Shown: positions 10,215-22,957 of the stretch, in pieces
Numbering within the stretch: the stretch's first letter is position 1
Layout of the letters: each line of letters begins with the position of its first letter
DNA from: Bubalus kerabau
Lineage: Eukaryota; Chordata; Mammalia; Artiodactyla; Bovidae
NCBI RefSeq assembly: GCF_029407905.1
Contig: NC_073626.1
Coordinates: 81,867,482-81,931,481, forward strand
Direction: 5' to 3'
DNA: 64,000 nt
Made by a program: the position numbers and the translations under genes
The notes under the pieces: generated by a model
The model's input: the letters and a program-made list of their open reading frames with translations, nothing else
What the model was told of the DNA's origin: nothing
Database searches by the model: none

Positions 10215-11605
10215 ACTGATTAAAAATATAGAAGATGACACAATCAGATGGAAAGATAAATTCATAGACTGGAAGGATGTTGTTAAATTGATGAGACTAT
10301 CCAAGGCAAACTACAGATTCAATGCTATCTCTATCAAAAAACCAAAGGTATTTTTCGTAGAGCTAGAACAAGTAATTCTAAAATTTGCACAGAAGCAAAA
10401 AGACTCCTAATAGCCAAGGCAATCTTGAGAAAGAAGAACAGAGTGGAGGGATCATGCTCCTTGACTTCAGACCACACTGTCGACACAAAACTACGGAAAT
10501 TAAAACAGTGTGCCACTGGCACAAACCACAAGGATCAGTGGGACAGAAGAGTCCAGAAATAAACCCACACACTTACGGTTAATTGATCAAAGCAGAGGAG
10601 GCAGGAAAACATATTGGCGGAAGGGTCATCTCTTCAATAAGTAGTCTTGGTAAAACAGGACAGCTACATGTAAAAGAAAGAAATGAGAACATTTCCTCAT
10701 ACCATATACAAAAATATATTCAAAAGAGATTGAAGACCTAAACGTAAGACCAGAAACCACAAAACTCTTAGAGGAGAACATAGGCAGAACACTGACATAA
10801 ATCATAGCATTGTTTATTTTGTCTAAGGCAAAAGAAATAAAAGCAAACATGAACAAATGGAACCTAATTCAACTTTAAAGCTTTTGCACAGCAAAGGAAA
10901 TCAACAAAAATACAACCTACTGAATGGGAGAAAATATTTGCAAATGACATGATCAATAAGGAGCTATATCCAAAACATATAAACAGCTCATACAGTCAGT
11001 TCAGTCGCTCAGTCGTGTCCGACTCTTTGCGAGCCCATGAATCGCAGCACGCCAGGCCTCCCTGTCCATCACCAACTCCTGGAGTTCACCCAGACTCACG
11101 TCCGTCGAGTCAGTGATGCCATCCAGCCATCTCATCCTCTGTCGTCCCCTTCTCCTCCTGCCCCCAATCCCTCCCAGCATCAGAGTCTTTTCCAATGAGT
11201 CAACTCTTCGCATGAGGTAGCCAAAGTGCTGGAGTTTCAGCTTTAGCATCATTCTTTCCAAAGAAATCCCAGGGCTGAGCTCCTTCAGAATGGGCTGGTT
11301 GGATCTCCTTGCAGCCCAAGAGATGTGTAAAATAGAGATTTTTTAAAAATAAGGCATACAGATGGCCAATAAGCACATGAAAAGGTATTCAGCATCACTA
11401 ATTGGAGAAAAGCCAATCAAAATCACAAGATCATCTCATACCTGTCAGAATGGCCATCATCAAAAAGACCACAAATAAAAAACATTAGTGAGGGTATGGA
11501 GAAAAAGGAACCCTATTACACTGTTAGTGGGAGCGCAAATTCGTGCAGCCACTATGGAAAACAGTGAGAAGGTTTCTCAAATAACTGAAAATAGAAACTA
11601 CCAGG
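10215..11605 (+). mobile_element. L1 ORF2 C-terminal half, split by BovB
   Basis: Sense L1 sequence from 'gactggaaggatgttgtt' through the ORF2 C-terminal region ('agtccagaaataaacccaca') to 'ccactatggaaaacagtgag'. A BovB fragment interrupts it at 10994-11319. It stops near 11605, where a new L1 5' UTR begins. The frame is destroyed. Confidence 0.85.
10994..11319 (-). mobile_element. BovB 3' end, antisense
   Basis: Reverse complement of the last ~325 bp of BovB. An 86-codon reverse-strand frame (11001-11261) retains the C-terminal protein segment containing GRRRRGRQRMRWLDGITDS. Confidence 0.92.
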
Positions 11606-11616
11606 AAGGTCAATCA

Positions 11617-13440
11617 GGATGGCAAAGTAGGAGGATGTGGAAATCACCTTCCCACAAACACTTCAAAAATACATCTACATGTGGAACAGTTCTCACTGAA
11701 AACTAACTAGAAACTGGCCAAGAGACCAAGACTGTAAGAAAGAGCCACACAATCAAGTACAAAGGGGCAAGAAGTGACCAGGTTGGAATCTGTGCCCTTG
11801 GGAGGGGACTCAGAGGAAAAGTGAGATTACTCAGGAGGGGAGCCACCATGGTGAGTGAGTAGTTTAAGACGCATACCGGGCACCCCAGTCTTTGGGCTGA
11901 AGCTGTTCTGCTTGACCCAAAACCTGGGTGGCAGTATTAATAATAATACTGAGTGGTGTCTGCTCTGCCTCCCAGGAACCAGAGTGAAGCTGTAGGCCCA
12001 CCCTAGGAAAAGCATGAGTCCAGATCCCTTGGGGCTAAATGCTGCTGAGTGGATTTTGTTCTTGGCCTGCGAGGATGCCCTGCTGGGGCCTGTAGCCAGG
12101 CCAGTGCCTTCACTGGCCTGGGCAAGGTAGCTGGGGAGACTGGCTGCAGGCCTGGGAAGGAGCCTGTGTGGAGTGAGGCTAGGGGCCCACTATTCCTGCA
12201 GTCACGCAGGTTATGCAACCACCACTTCCACAGGCACAGACATCTTCTGTGGCCTGGCTGCACTGGTCAAACCGGGTAAGTAGGGCCTCAAACATGGCTT
12301 GGAGGCAGAAGAGCTCAGGTTCCCTTTGGTGCTCTGGATGGCCCAGGCCCATGCTCAGCCCATCTAGCCGGCTGGAGGAAATGGAAGGGTTTTGGAGTTT
12401 CTGGTAGGTGGGAAGATGAGCCCCCTGGACTGGTTGGAATGCTGGTGAAACTAACAGGAGGGTGGTAGGAAGCTCGGACTCCACTCAAGAGAAACACATC
12501 ATGTTTGCTTGCTGCTGAGATAGGGCAGAGAAGCCAGACTAAAAACTGCCAGGGTGGCTGCCTGATTCCCTGTGATCAGCCCTGTGTGCACCCCAGCCTG
12601 AGCCCAGTGAACTCTTTAGCCCAATGTAGTAAGGCATAACTCCACACTGAAGCAAGAGCCATCATGACAAAGAAGAGAGCTGGGCCCTGGGACGCACAGG
12701 CAACTCAGACCTAAAGTAGCATCTAAGCAGGGTGATGGCAGCCCTTACTGGTGCTCACACAGACAGCACTTCAGGAACATTCTTCATCTCCGATGGCAGT
12801 TGGACCACCACAGGGCATGCACCCACACATGCCAAGTTCACACAGCCCTGCCTGCCCCACGGTGCAGCTCCACACCAGAGTGGGGGCGGCAGATGCTGAG
12901 GGAGAGATCAGTTGTGAGGGATGAAGGGACGCAGACCCAAAGCACTGTCTGAACAGGGCTGAGGAAGCTACTACTGGTGCTTGCATAGGCAGCACATCAA
13001 AAGCAGCCCGGACCATTATCTGAGGCTAGGCCACCACATCCCATACCTTGTCATGGGCTGAGAGCCCTCACGGTCCTCATGCTTCAGCACTGCTCCTGCC
13101 AGGGCCAAGGGTGCTGGTGCTGGGATAGAGGGGAGGTCACATTTAAAGAGAGCGGGGCCAGCTTGGACCTGACCTTCAGGGCTTCTGCTCCAACAATTTG
13201 AGACCAGGGCCTGGATCTTCCTTTGATAGGTGATGGCCCCTGAGCAGAGGGGCCTCCTTGCCACACCCCTGGATCTGGCTCAAGTACCCCTCCATCTTCA
13301 GCCCCACATCGTGCCAAGGTGATAGCTGCCAGCACACCCTGATGTAAGATGTGACTTGTGTTCATGTCAAATCCATCTCTCCTACCAAAGCCACGGGGCA
13401 CAGGCAGACTGTATAGGGATGCTTCCACATATAGACACCA
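11617..13440 (+). promoter_or_regulatory. L1 5' UTR (GC-rich)
   Basis: A GC-rich stretch between two AT-rich L1 parts, starting with the L1 5'-terminal phrase 'gatggcaaagtaggagg'. It contains related segments near 12729 and 12955 ('ctggtgctcacacagacagc', 'ctggtgcttgcataggcagc'), which hint at an internal ~226-bp repeat. Frames of up to 114 codons in this region have no domain and are treated as chance. The role is that of an L1 promoter by family knowledge; present activity is unlikely. Confidence 0.6.
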
Positions 13441-13489
13441 CTACAAGACTGTAACTGTTAACTGTTTCACCTAAATTCATAGAGACAGA

Positions 13490-14060
13490 GAAAATTAAGC
13501 AAAATGAGAAAACAGGAAACTAGTCTCAACTGAAAAAACCAGAGAAAAATCCCTGAAAACATAATGAAACAGAAAAAAACAACTTACCAGATAAAGAGTT
13601 CATAGCATTAGTAATAAGAATGCTAACTGAATTAGAGGAACACAGTGAGACTTTTAACAAGGAACTAGAAAATATTAAAAACAACCAGTCAGAATTGAAG
13701 AATACCATAACTGAAATGAAAAACGTACTAGAAGGAATTGACAGCAGAACAAGGGATAAGGAAGAATGCAAAAACGACCTGGAAGATCAGATAGCTTAAA
13801 ATATCTCTGGGATAATACCAGGCATACCAATACTCCCATTACAGGGGTCCCAGAAGGAAAGGAGAGAGAGAAGGGGTAGACAGAATATTTGAGATTATGG
13901 CTAAAATCTTCACAAGCCTGAAAAACTACATTTAAGTACAGGAAGCATAGAGCGTCCAAAACAAAATGAATTCAAACAGAATAAAAGTTAGAGAATTTTA
14001 AAAGCAGCAAGAGAAAAACCAAAGTCATGTGCAAGGAAGCTCCCTAAGGTTATCAACTGG
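13490..14060 (+). pseudogene. L1 ORF1-like remnant
   Basis: A-rich coding-like sequence with a coiled-coil style run of E, K, N and L codons ('gaactagaaaatattaaaaac', 'gaaatgaaaaac'), typical of the L1 ORF1 N-terminal half. It is interrupted by stops, including TAA near 13797. The RNA-binding C-terminus of ORF1 is not seen. The next sequence follows the order of older L1 inter-ORF regions. Confidence 0.5.
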
Positions 14061-15113
14061 TATCTTTACAAAAGCTTTGCAGGTCAGGAGGGAGTGCTGA
14101 TATATTCAAAGTGCTGAAAGGGAAACATTTGCAGCCTAGAACACTCTACCCAGCAATACCATCATTCAGAACTGAGAGAGAGATAAAGAACTTCTCAGAC
14201 AAACAAAACTAACAGTTCATCAATACAAAACCTACCCTAAAAGAAATGTTAATGGTCTTCTCTAAGCAGAAAAGAAATGGCTCTAACAAAAAGTAAGGAT
14301 CTAAGGAAAGGAAAAATTCTATTAGGAAAGGCAAATACATAGTAAGGGCTGAGCAGCAAACACTTAAATAAGCTAACATGAAGATTAAAAGACAAAAAAA
14401 TGTAAAAGTGTAACTGCAAAAAATAGTGAAGGGATAAACATGAAGATATAAAATATGACATTACAAAATTTGAAGGAGGGGAACAAAAAACATATATCTT
14501 TTAGAATGTGTTTGAACTTAAAGTAACAGTCTAAAATGAGTAGATATAGTTTACAGGTTAACATTTATGAACCTTGTGGTAACTACAAGCCAATAAACTA
14601 CAATACTAAACTAGAAAGAAAAGAATACAAGCATATCACTAATGAAAATCAAACTACAGGGAAATAAATGAACACAGAAGAACTAAAAATAACCAGAGAC
14701 CAAGCAATAAAATAGTAATAAGTACACACCTGTGAATAATTACTTTAACTGTCAATGGACTAAATGCTCCAAAAGACATGGGGATGCTGATTGAATAAAA
14801 AACCAAAACCTATCCATATGCTGCATACCAGACATTCATTTCAAAGCTAAAGACACACACAGGCTAAAAGTGAGGGGATGAAAAAAAGATATAAAAAAAC
14901 AGCAGTAGTAACATTCACATCAGACAAAATAGCTCTTAAAGTTTGTAATAAAGACAAAGAAGGGTATCATATAATGACAAAGGGATCAATACAAGAATCA
15001 ATACAAGAAGAGGGTGTTATACTCAAATATGCATCCAATACAGGAGCATCTAAATATATAAAGCAAACACTAACGGACATAAAGGGAGAAATTCACGCTA
15101 ATACAGTAATAGT

Positions 15114-15307
15114 GAAAGTGAAAGTCTCTCAGTTGTGTCCAACTCTTTGCGACCCCATGAGCTAAACAGTCCACGGAATTCTCCAGGATAGAATACTGGA
15201 GTGGGTAGCCTTTCCCTTCTTCAGGGGATCTTCGCAACCCAGGGATCGAACCCAGGCCTCCTTCATTGCAGGCGGATTCTTTACTAGCTGAGCTACAAAG
15301 GAAGCCC
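15114..15307 (-). mobile_element. Bov-tA SINE, 11-bp TSD
   Basis: Reverse-strand Bov-tA. TSD acagtaatagt at 15103-15113 and 15308-15318, inside the L1 endonuclease region. Confidence 0.95.
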
Positions 15308-15819
15308 ACAGTAATAGTAGGGGGCTTTAATATACTACTTATATTAATGGAGAGATCATCTAGGAGAAAAAAGTCAGTCAAGAAGGTCTTAAATAAATGA
15401 CATAAATAATAACTGACATAAATAATGTAAATAAAATGTAAATAAATGACTTAAATAAATAAATGACAAAATAGACCAGTTACACTTAGATATCTACAGG
15501 ATCTTCCATCTAAAACACAGTAGAATACACATTCTGAAGAATGCACTACGTGCACTTAAAGGAGAGATGACATGCTAGGCCATGAAACTACTTTTGACAA
15601 ATTTGATAGCACAGAAATTATATCAAGCATTTTTTCAACCAGAATGGTATGAAACTATGTCAATTACAGAAAGAAAAATGGGAAAGCACAAACCCATGGA
15701 TACTAACAACATTCTATAAATACTATAAAACCAATGGATCCCTGATGAAATCAAAGAGGAAATCCAAAACCACCTTGAGACAAACAGAAATGGAAACATA
15801 GCTTTCCAAAATGTATCCG

Positions 15820-15880
15820 TTCAGTTCAGTCCCTCAGTCCTGTCCGACTCTTCGCAACCCCATGAATCCAAGCCGCGGCA
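15820..15880 (-). mobile_element. Very short BovB 3' end
   Basis: About 55-60 bp of antisense BovB terminus ('cagttcagtccctcagtcct', then 'aaccccatgaatcc') inside L1. One of the shortest BovB insertions in the window. Confidence 0.75.
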
Positions 15881-18328
15881 CAACAAAAGCATTTCTAGGA
15901 GGGAAGTTTACAGAAACATAGGCCTGCCTCAAGAAAAAAGAAAAACTTCAAATACACGATCTAAACCTACCCTCTAACTTTCTACTATCTAATTTCTAAA
16001 GAAATTAGAGAAAGAATAAATGAAGCCCAAAGTCAGCAGAAGGAATAAGATCAGAGAGGAACTAAATAAAATGGAAACTAAAGAAACAACAGAAAATGAT
16101 CAGTGAAATTAATAGCTGTTTATTGGAAAAGATAAACAAAATTGACAAACTTTAGCTGGGATCTTCAAGAAGAAAAGAGAGAGGACCCAAATAAACAAAA
16201 TAAGAAATGACAGGAAAAATAACCACCAACACCAGAGATACAAAAAATCTTAAGAGAACGCCATTCACAGTTATATGCCAACAATTTAAACAACTTAGAA
16301 GGAATGTACAAATTTCTAGAAACATTCAACCTTCCAAGACTGAATCAGAAAGACAATTTGAACCGACTGATCACTAGTAGTGAAATTGAATTTGTAATTA
16401 AAAAAAACTCTCAGCAAAAAAAGGCCAAATTCTATAGCTTGACAGTAACTTGTAACAAAATAGAGCTAATATTCTCAAACTATTCAAAAAAATTGAAGAG
16501 GACAGACACTCCCAAATTCATTCTGTAAGTCCACCATTATCCCAATACTCAAACCAAAAAAAGACAACACCAAAAAAGAGAAAAGAGAAAGAAAATTACA
16601 GGCCTATATCTCTGATGAATATAGATGCAAACATCCTCAAAATATTAGTAAACTGATTTTATATATAAATATATATTGATATTTATACACACACAATATA
16701 CAAAAAGGATTATACATCTTGATTAAGTGGGATTTATTTTAGGGATGCAGGGATGGTTCAATATTCACAAAAAAACATTACACACCAAGCCAACAAAAAG
16801 GATAAAAATCACATGATCATCTCAACAGATACAGAGAAAGCATTTGACAAAATTCAATATTCATTCATGATAAAAAAAAAAACCCCTCAAAAATCATGTA
16901 AAGGGAACATAGCTCAACAAAATAAAGTCCACTTATGACAATGGACTAATACATCCACAGCTAATATCATACTCAACGGTGAAAAGCTAAAAGTCTTTCC
17001 TCTAAAATTAATAGCAAGATAGAAATGCTCATGCTTGCCACTTCTATTTAACACAATATTGCCAGTCACAGCAATCAGACAAGAAATAAAAGTCATCTAA
17101 ATTGGAAAGGAAGAAGCAAAACTGTCACTATTTGTGAATAACATACTAAGTCTTTCACAAAACAAAAACTGATAGAACAAATAAATGAATTCTGTAAAAG
17201 TTGTAGGATGCTAGGTTAATATACATAAATCTGTTGCTTTTCTATGAACTAATAATGAACTATCAGAAAGCAAAAAAAAAAAAACAAACCCAAAACAGTA
17301 ACTTTTAAAATTGAATTAAAAAAAAAAAAAACAACTAAGGAAAAAAGTTAACCAAGGAGGTGAGCCATCTAAACACTTAAAACTACAAAGCATTGACGAA
17401 GGAAACTGATGGTAAAAAGGGAAAGATATCCCATGCTCTTGGACTGGAAGAATCAATATTATCAAAATGGTTATACTATACAAAGCAACCTATAAATTTA
17501 ATGCAATCCCTATCTATATACTGAGGACATTTTTCACAGAAGTAGAACACATGATCCTAAAGTTTATATGGAACAACAAAAGACCTCACATTTCAAAGCA
17601 ATCTTGAGAAAAAAGAACAAAGCTGGAGGTACCATGTGCCCTGACTTCAGATTATACTACAAAGTTTCAATATTCAAAACAGTATGGTACTGACACAAAC
17701 CCAGACATGTAGATCTATGGAACAGAATAGAGTCCAGAAATAAACCCACACACTTACAGTCAATAAATCAACAACAAAGGAGGCAAGAATATACAATGCA
17801 GAAGATGGTCACTTTCATAAGTGGTGCTGAGAAAACTGAACAGCTACATGTTAAAAGAATAAGCTTAGAGCTTCCTCACACCAATACAAAAATAAACTTA
17901 AAACTGAGTAAAGATCTAAAGCTCTAAAATTTCTAGAAGAAAACATAGGCAGAGAACTCTTAGACATAAATTTTAGCAATATTTTTTGTGGTCTCCGAAG
18001 GCAAAGGAAATAAGAGCAAAAATGAACAAATGGAACCCAATTAAACTTAAAAGCTTTTATTCAGCAAATGAAATCTTCGACAAAAATGAACAACCTGCTG
18101 AATGGGAGAAAGTACTTGAAAATGATATGACAAATAAGGAGTCAATATCCAAAGGATATAAACAGGTCATACAATTAATTAAAAAAAAAAAACTTGATTA
18201 AAACATAGGAGGAACTCAAAGAAGACATTCAGATGGCTAACAGGCACATGAAAAGATTCTCAACATTACTAATCATGGATATGCAAATCAAAACCACAGT
18301 GAGAAATCGCCTGATACCTGTTACAATG

Positions 18329-18604
18329 CTGCTGCTGCTGCTAAGTAGCTTCAGTCGTGTCCGACTCTATGTGACCCCATAGACGGCAGCCCACCAGGCT
18401 CCCCTGTCCCTGGGATTCTCCAGGCAAGAACACTGGAGTGGGTTGCCATTTCCTTCTTCAATGCATGAAAGTGAAAAGTCAAAGTGAAGTCACTCAATCG
18501 TGTCTGACTCTTAGCAACCCCATGGACTGCAGCCTACCAGGCTCCTCTGTCCATGGGATTTTCCAGGCAAGAGTACTGGAGTTGGGTGCCATTGCCTTCT
18601 CCGA
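18329..18604 (-). mobile_element. Bov-A2 SINE, 12-bp TSD
   Basis: Dimeric Bov-A2 with the (CTG)n complement at the left. The TSD cctgttacaatg (18317-18328) matches cccgttacaatg (18605-18616) at 11 of 12 positions, inside L1. Confidence 0.93.
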
Positions 18605-18986
18605 CCCGTTACAATGGCTATCATCAAATCCTGGAAATGGTGTAGAGGAAAGGGTTCTCAGTGTTGGTGAGAATATAAATTGGTGCAGCCACTATGGAAA
18701 ACAGTGTAGAAGTTTCTCAAAACACTAAAAATAGAACTATCATCTGATTTAAGTAATTACACTCCTGGGTATGCATTAAAAAAAAAAAAACACTCATTCA
18801 AAAAGATATATGCACGCCAATGTTCATAGGAGTGTATTTACAATAGCCAAGATACAGAAAAAACCGAAGTGCTGTTGACAGATGAATGGATTAAGATGTG
18901 GTATATATACACACACAATGGAGTATTACTCAGTCATGGAAATGAATGAAATTCTACCATTTGCAACAATGTGCATGGACCTAGGC

Positions 18987-19540
18987 TGCTGCAGCCAGCC
19001 AGCAGGGTAGGGATTGAAAGTGGTCAATGCACCGTCTGGGAAAAAGAAACTAGAGACAGAAGTAAAGTTTTACAGATGGGACCTGGGGACTCAAGACCTC
19101 TTGGTCAAGAGCCCTGTTGCTTGGAGCCACATCACTTTTATTTAGTGTCTTGGCAAGCAGAAAGTATCTGTTGTGTTACAATGACGTCAGCCTCCTGTGT
19201 CCCTGGTCACGTCTCCTGTTTTATCGATTACTTTAAACCATCTTTGTTATTTTCTTGTACAAGGGCTATCACCTAGCTGGAGGTCACAGACCGACACATG
19301 CCTTGGGAAAACATCTTCGTGTGTGCACAGGCAGTGCTCCAAACTTGCACTGCCCCGGCGTTCCAAGGTCCGCACCGCGTTTTGCCTTAGCTTAGCGGGG
19401 CAGGACAACCCCAACTGATCAACCCAATGTACTTTTATTTGGGTTATGCTGTATTGGTCTATTTTGCTTTTATTCTTTTCCCATGGTGGTTTTTTCATGG
19501 CTTAGCCAGAGCAACAGGTGGCTAATTATTAACCCCTGCA
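18987..19540 (-). mobile_element. Solo ERV LTR, class II-like
   Basis: A non-L1 insert reading TG...CA on both strands. On the reverse strand it begins TGCAGGGGTTAATAA and contains a poly(A) signal (TTTATT on plus at 19137-19142). Flanking hexamers ctaggc (18981-18986) and ccaagc (19541-19546) agree at 4 of 6, which fits a decayed 6-bp TSD as left by class II (betaretrovirus-like) integrases. It is non-coding and no internal retroviral sequence is present. Confidence 0.6.
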
Positions 19541-19915
19541 CCAAGCAGTCCATGCTTACTGAGTAAGTTATGCTTATTGAAATAAGTCAGAGAAAGACAT
19601 ATACTGTATGCCATTACTTATATGTGGAATCAAAAAAAACACATATACATAGGAAAACAGACTCAGATATAGGGAAGAAACTAGTGGTTACCAATGGGGA
19701 GAGGGAGGGACAAGCCACAAGATAGGGATAGAGGATTAAGAGGTAGAAGATACTAAGTACAAAAAAGCTACAAGCATATATTGTACAGCACAAGAAATAT
19801 AGCCAATATTTTATGATTATTTTAAAAAGAATATATAAAAATTTTAATTAGTACATTGTATGCTTGAAAATAATATAATACTATGTATCAACTATACCTC
19901 ATTAAAATTATTTTG

Positions 19916-20557
19916 ATATTATAAACCCTTGAAACTCTCAGGGATGCCCCAAAAGTCCTTGATTAAGACATTGAGAACCACTGCTGAGAACAAGAGAGAC
20001 TAGGGTCCCAATATAACTGCATGGAACAGAACATGCTAATCCCCATAACCAGACCACCTACCAACATACACCTTCACGTGAGTTATAAATCAATCTCCCA
20101 TCCTCAGTTAGCACTGTCCTACGATCTCCATTTATGCCATCAAACCAACATCCTAAAACAGTCATTTGACTGGCAGGGTTGTTTTTCTTAAAACAGTTAA
20201 GAATGAAGTGATATTTCTCATACAAAGTGTGAACCAAAAGTGGGATGTAAACTGCAGCTTTAGAAAGCCTCCACTATCAAAATAAACGGGAGGAAGTGCC
20301 TCTCCTTATGGAAGTTAGGAATGTTTCCAAGCTTTCAGATCTGAAGCGTGCCTCTTTCATCTTGTCTGGTCCACTTTGCTCACTTAGGATACTTGCTGGT
20401 CCAGTAGGTAAATAAGTCCATGAAGGAAAGGAAGGTTTTAGTAGAAAATTGATGTGATCAGAACAATGCTCAGAAAGATCCATCTCAGAGCCCTGGACAA
20501 GTGGACTGGAAGCAGAGGGGCTAGCGCTGGAATAGCCAGGCAGATATAAGGTGCCCT
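19916..20557. other. Intergenic sequence, mostly unassigned
   Basis: No exon seen. 'cattgagaaccactgctgag' at about 19970 may be the end of a MER5-type DNA transposon, but it is too short to call. Confidence 0.4.
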
Positions 20558-20668
20558 AAGAGTCTGAGTGAACTCCGGGAGTTGGTGATGGACAGGGAGG
20601 CCTGGCGTGCTGCGATTCATGGGGTCGCAAAGAGTCGGACATGACTGAGCGACTGAACTGAACTGAAG
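20558..20668 (+). mobile_element. BovB 3' end, ~110 bp
   Basis: Sense BovB terminus from 'ctgagtgaactccgggagtt' to 'gcgactgaactgaactga'. Imperfect flanks aagagtct and aagactct suggest a short TSD. Confidence 0.9.
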
Positions 20669-21254
20669 ACTCTAGGGGAATAATAAGTCAGGATTAAGTC
20701 AGTGGAGAAGAAGAGGAGGGGAACGGATTCAAAGTATTCATGCCTGGATCACAGGTCCTACACTGCAACAGAGAGCCATGGCACAGAGCACAGGTCAGCT
20801 CTGCACACAGAATATTCCTTAGGATGGCTTATCTTCAGAACCCTGCCTGCTGGTCCAGAACATGCAGGATTCCTTTAAGTCTTTTCCAAAGCTGCCTAAA
20901 GCTGATCCCATGTTTCTCTCCCCATAGCCGAATCAGTCCACTCTCTACCTACCCACACCAAGGGATCTGAAGCAGGCGGCACACTTGGTCACATCTTACC
21001 TCATAGGTGGCAGCAGTAAAAAGAACTGCCCCTCTCAGGCTGTCTGCATTATAAGCTCACCGAAAGTTCCCACCTCCCAGTCCTGAGGAGGGAACAAGGG
21101 GGTCATTGCCCTTACCTGTGTCCAGGATATCCTTGGTGGTTCTTTGAATTTGTCACAGGTCCTCCTTCCTGCAATCTGGAATGAAATATTAGTGTGCTCA
21201 GCAGTTGGAAGGATAAAAGTCAATTGTACAGACCATTCACAACCTACCAGGTAC
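20669..21254. other. Single-copy intergenic sequence
   Basis: No repeat or exon recognised. Frames of up to 76 codons show no family features. Confidence 0.5.
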
Positions 21255-21475
21255 ACCTTTAAGTGCCTTATATACGTGAAGTTGTTTAATCCTCACAACC
21301 ACCATTTAAGACAGGTAGTAGTATTGTCCCCATGGTACAGATGAGGGACCCTAAGCACAGGATATTGAATAACTTGCTGAGACTGTATATCTAGTAACTA
21401 AAGGGCTTGGATTTAAACCAGGTCATCTGTCTCCAAAAGCCTGCATGCGGTCTTAACCATGACATTCGACCATCT
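21255..21475 (-). mobile_element. MIR SINE
   Basis: 'gttgtttaatcctcacaacc', 'ccatggtacagatgagg' and 'ggatttaaaccaggtc' are reverse-orientation MIR landmarks in the correct order. Confidence 0.8.
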
Positions 21476-22072
21476 CAAATATGGTATCCAGGGATCAAGC
21501 CTGGGTTCCAGAGGATAGTCGTTCCCAAGAATGTGAGAAAAATAAAAGGCAGGGAGGATTTGATATTATATTCACAGCACCTAATACCCAAGCAAACAGA
21601 AGTAGAGGAAAAAATCAATTTGATTCTTTGTGCCTTTATAGCACATGCCCCAATTCATCAGATCTCCTGTGTCAGAGATAGGATGGAATTGAATGCAAGT
21701 CTAAACTGATGAGTCTGGAGTGCTGGACTATTGGTTTTAAATCCAATCAGGAGCTCTCATTTATAGCCTGCTGAACATCTGGGAGAAGTATTCCTGGTTC
21801 TAGGTTGCTACTGGGCTTCTAACTATGAAACAGAGCAGGACCCTATGGTTCTTTCCCTGACCATGTTTTCCCACCTGCCTTCTGTCTGTGAAAAGAACTT
21901 TAGCCAGAGAATAAGTCTAATCAGAAAAGTGAGAAAATGCACAAAGGAAAACTGTCCAACAAGAATAAATAATAATAGTTTAGTTATTAAGCACAGTTAA
22001 GGACCTTTAGTTCCTCCTCAAGGGTTACAGATGATATTCTGAGCCATATCCTGTGAGCTGTCTTATGGGTTC
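21476..22072. other. Single-copy intergenic sequence
   Basis: No gene or repeat recognised. A 100-codon frame at 21407-21709 overlaps the MIR and has no domain. Confidence 0.5.
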
Positions 22073-22488
22073 TGAAACCCCTACCAGATGAAAGCAGTTA
22101 ACTGACTACATGATGACCAAATCGAAGCCATGACATAAACTACTTCATTTTACACAGTTCTGAGGCCCCAAAGAAATGGGAACACACCGACCCTGGAACT
22201 GAAAATTAACTGCACTTAAAACAATCAAGTTGATGCTGGTCAGACCACTGATGACCAATTTCAAGATGACTGTCTGAGTGGACTGTGCTATTTCTGCATG
22301 TAGCCCTCTCTCTCCATCCATAAAAGCTCTTGCTGACTGACAAAGTGTGAAGGGAGTCAGCTTTTGAACAGGAGTCTGCCCCCCATCCCCATGCTAGCAT
22401 CTGAAATAAAGCAAACTTTCCCTTCCACCACTCTTGCCTCTTTATTGACTTTTGAGTGGTGAGCAGCCAGACTCCACTTTCAGTTACA
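22073..22488 (+). mobile_element. Solo ERV LTR, class I-like
   Basis: It begins TGAAACCCC and ends TTTCAGTTACA. It contains a TATA-like CATAAAAG near 22319 and AATAAA at 22405-22410, followed by 'cttgcctctttattgac', a class I LTR-style R-U5 region. No TSD is discernible and no retroviral coding sequence is adjacent. The exact 5' boundary is inferred from the TG. Confidence 0.65.
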
Positions 22489-22957
22489 ACTACACACTCA
22501 AAAATGAATCTCTCACCAGGGCCAAGCCCTCAGCGTGCTCACAGCCCAGCCTGTGTGCTCTGAGGACACCAGCAAAGCCCTCTACTCTCTCTCCACCGAA
22601 GAGCTGCCTGATAGCCAGGGTCCTCAAATCTCTAGGTTTTATCAGTAGATGAAATAATTTGGCACAGTGGGTCAAAGGCCAAAGGCCAGTAGGTGTTTTC
22701 CTTCCAGAATGATCTTGAGTTACTTGCTGAATCCATGTTTACGCCCTTAGCAGCCAGGCCAATTTTCTACATTTTAAAAATACTGACTCAAATCTTAACA
22801 ACACTGATATCTTTTCCTCCTTCAAGAGACAGAATTTCCTTTCTGGAGTTTTCATGAAACCCTGACCATACTTTACTTCAGCACTTACTAAATCACCCTA
22901 TTATTGATTGTTTAAAGAGCTGTTTTTCTACCAGATTATGAGCCTGTCTAAGGCAAC
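22489..22957. other. Single-copy intergenic sequence between LTRs
   Basis: No primer-binding site or gag-like frame follows the LTR on its left, so this is not recognisable provirus interior. No exon seen. Confidence 0.5.

Larger units (their letters stand above)
14720..18970 (+). pseudogene. L1 ORF2 remnant (endonuclease and RT)
   Basis: The segment 'aattactttaactgtcaatg' begins the endonuclease region (near 14740), and the reverse-transcriptase core lies around 16750-17200. The longest in-frame pieces are 95 codons (14878-15165, partly SINE) and 74 codons (16304-16528). The catalytic aspartate pair is replaced and stops are frequent. Bov-tA, a short BovB piece and Bov-A2 also break it. It cannot encode a working protein. 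Confidence 0.7.
11606..19915 (+). mobile_element. Nearly full-length but dead LINE-1
   Basis: The order is as follows: a GC-rich 5' UTR starting near 11617 ('aggatggcaaagtaggagg'); ORF1-like sequence from about 13490; an inter-ORF and old-type linker to about 14700; endonuclease region about 14720-15720; reverse transcriptase about 16560-17300; ORF2 C-terminus to about 18970; and a 3' UTR to about 19915. Reverse-transcriptase motif A survives as a TDTEKAFDKIQ segment in a 61-codon frame (16753-16938). The catalytic FADD/YADD position reads FVNN near 17131, so the enzyme is dead. Four later insertions lie within it. Confidence 0.8.

Noticed and set aside
12968..12992. U6 snRNA-like start (gcttgcataggcagcacat)
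   Set aside because: Only about 20 bases resemble U6 and the following sequence does not. It lies inside an L1 5' UTR.
11827..13428. Several frames of 60-114 codons as genes
   Set aside because: They lie in the GC-rich L1 5' UTR on both strands and overlap each other. Low stop density from GC content explains them.
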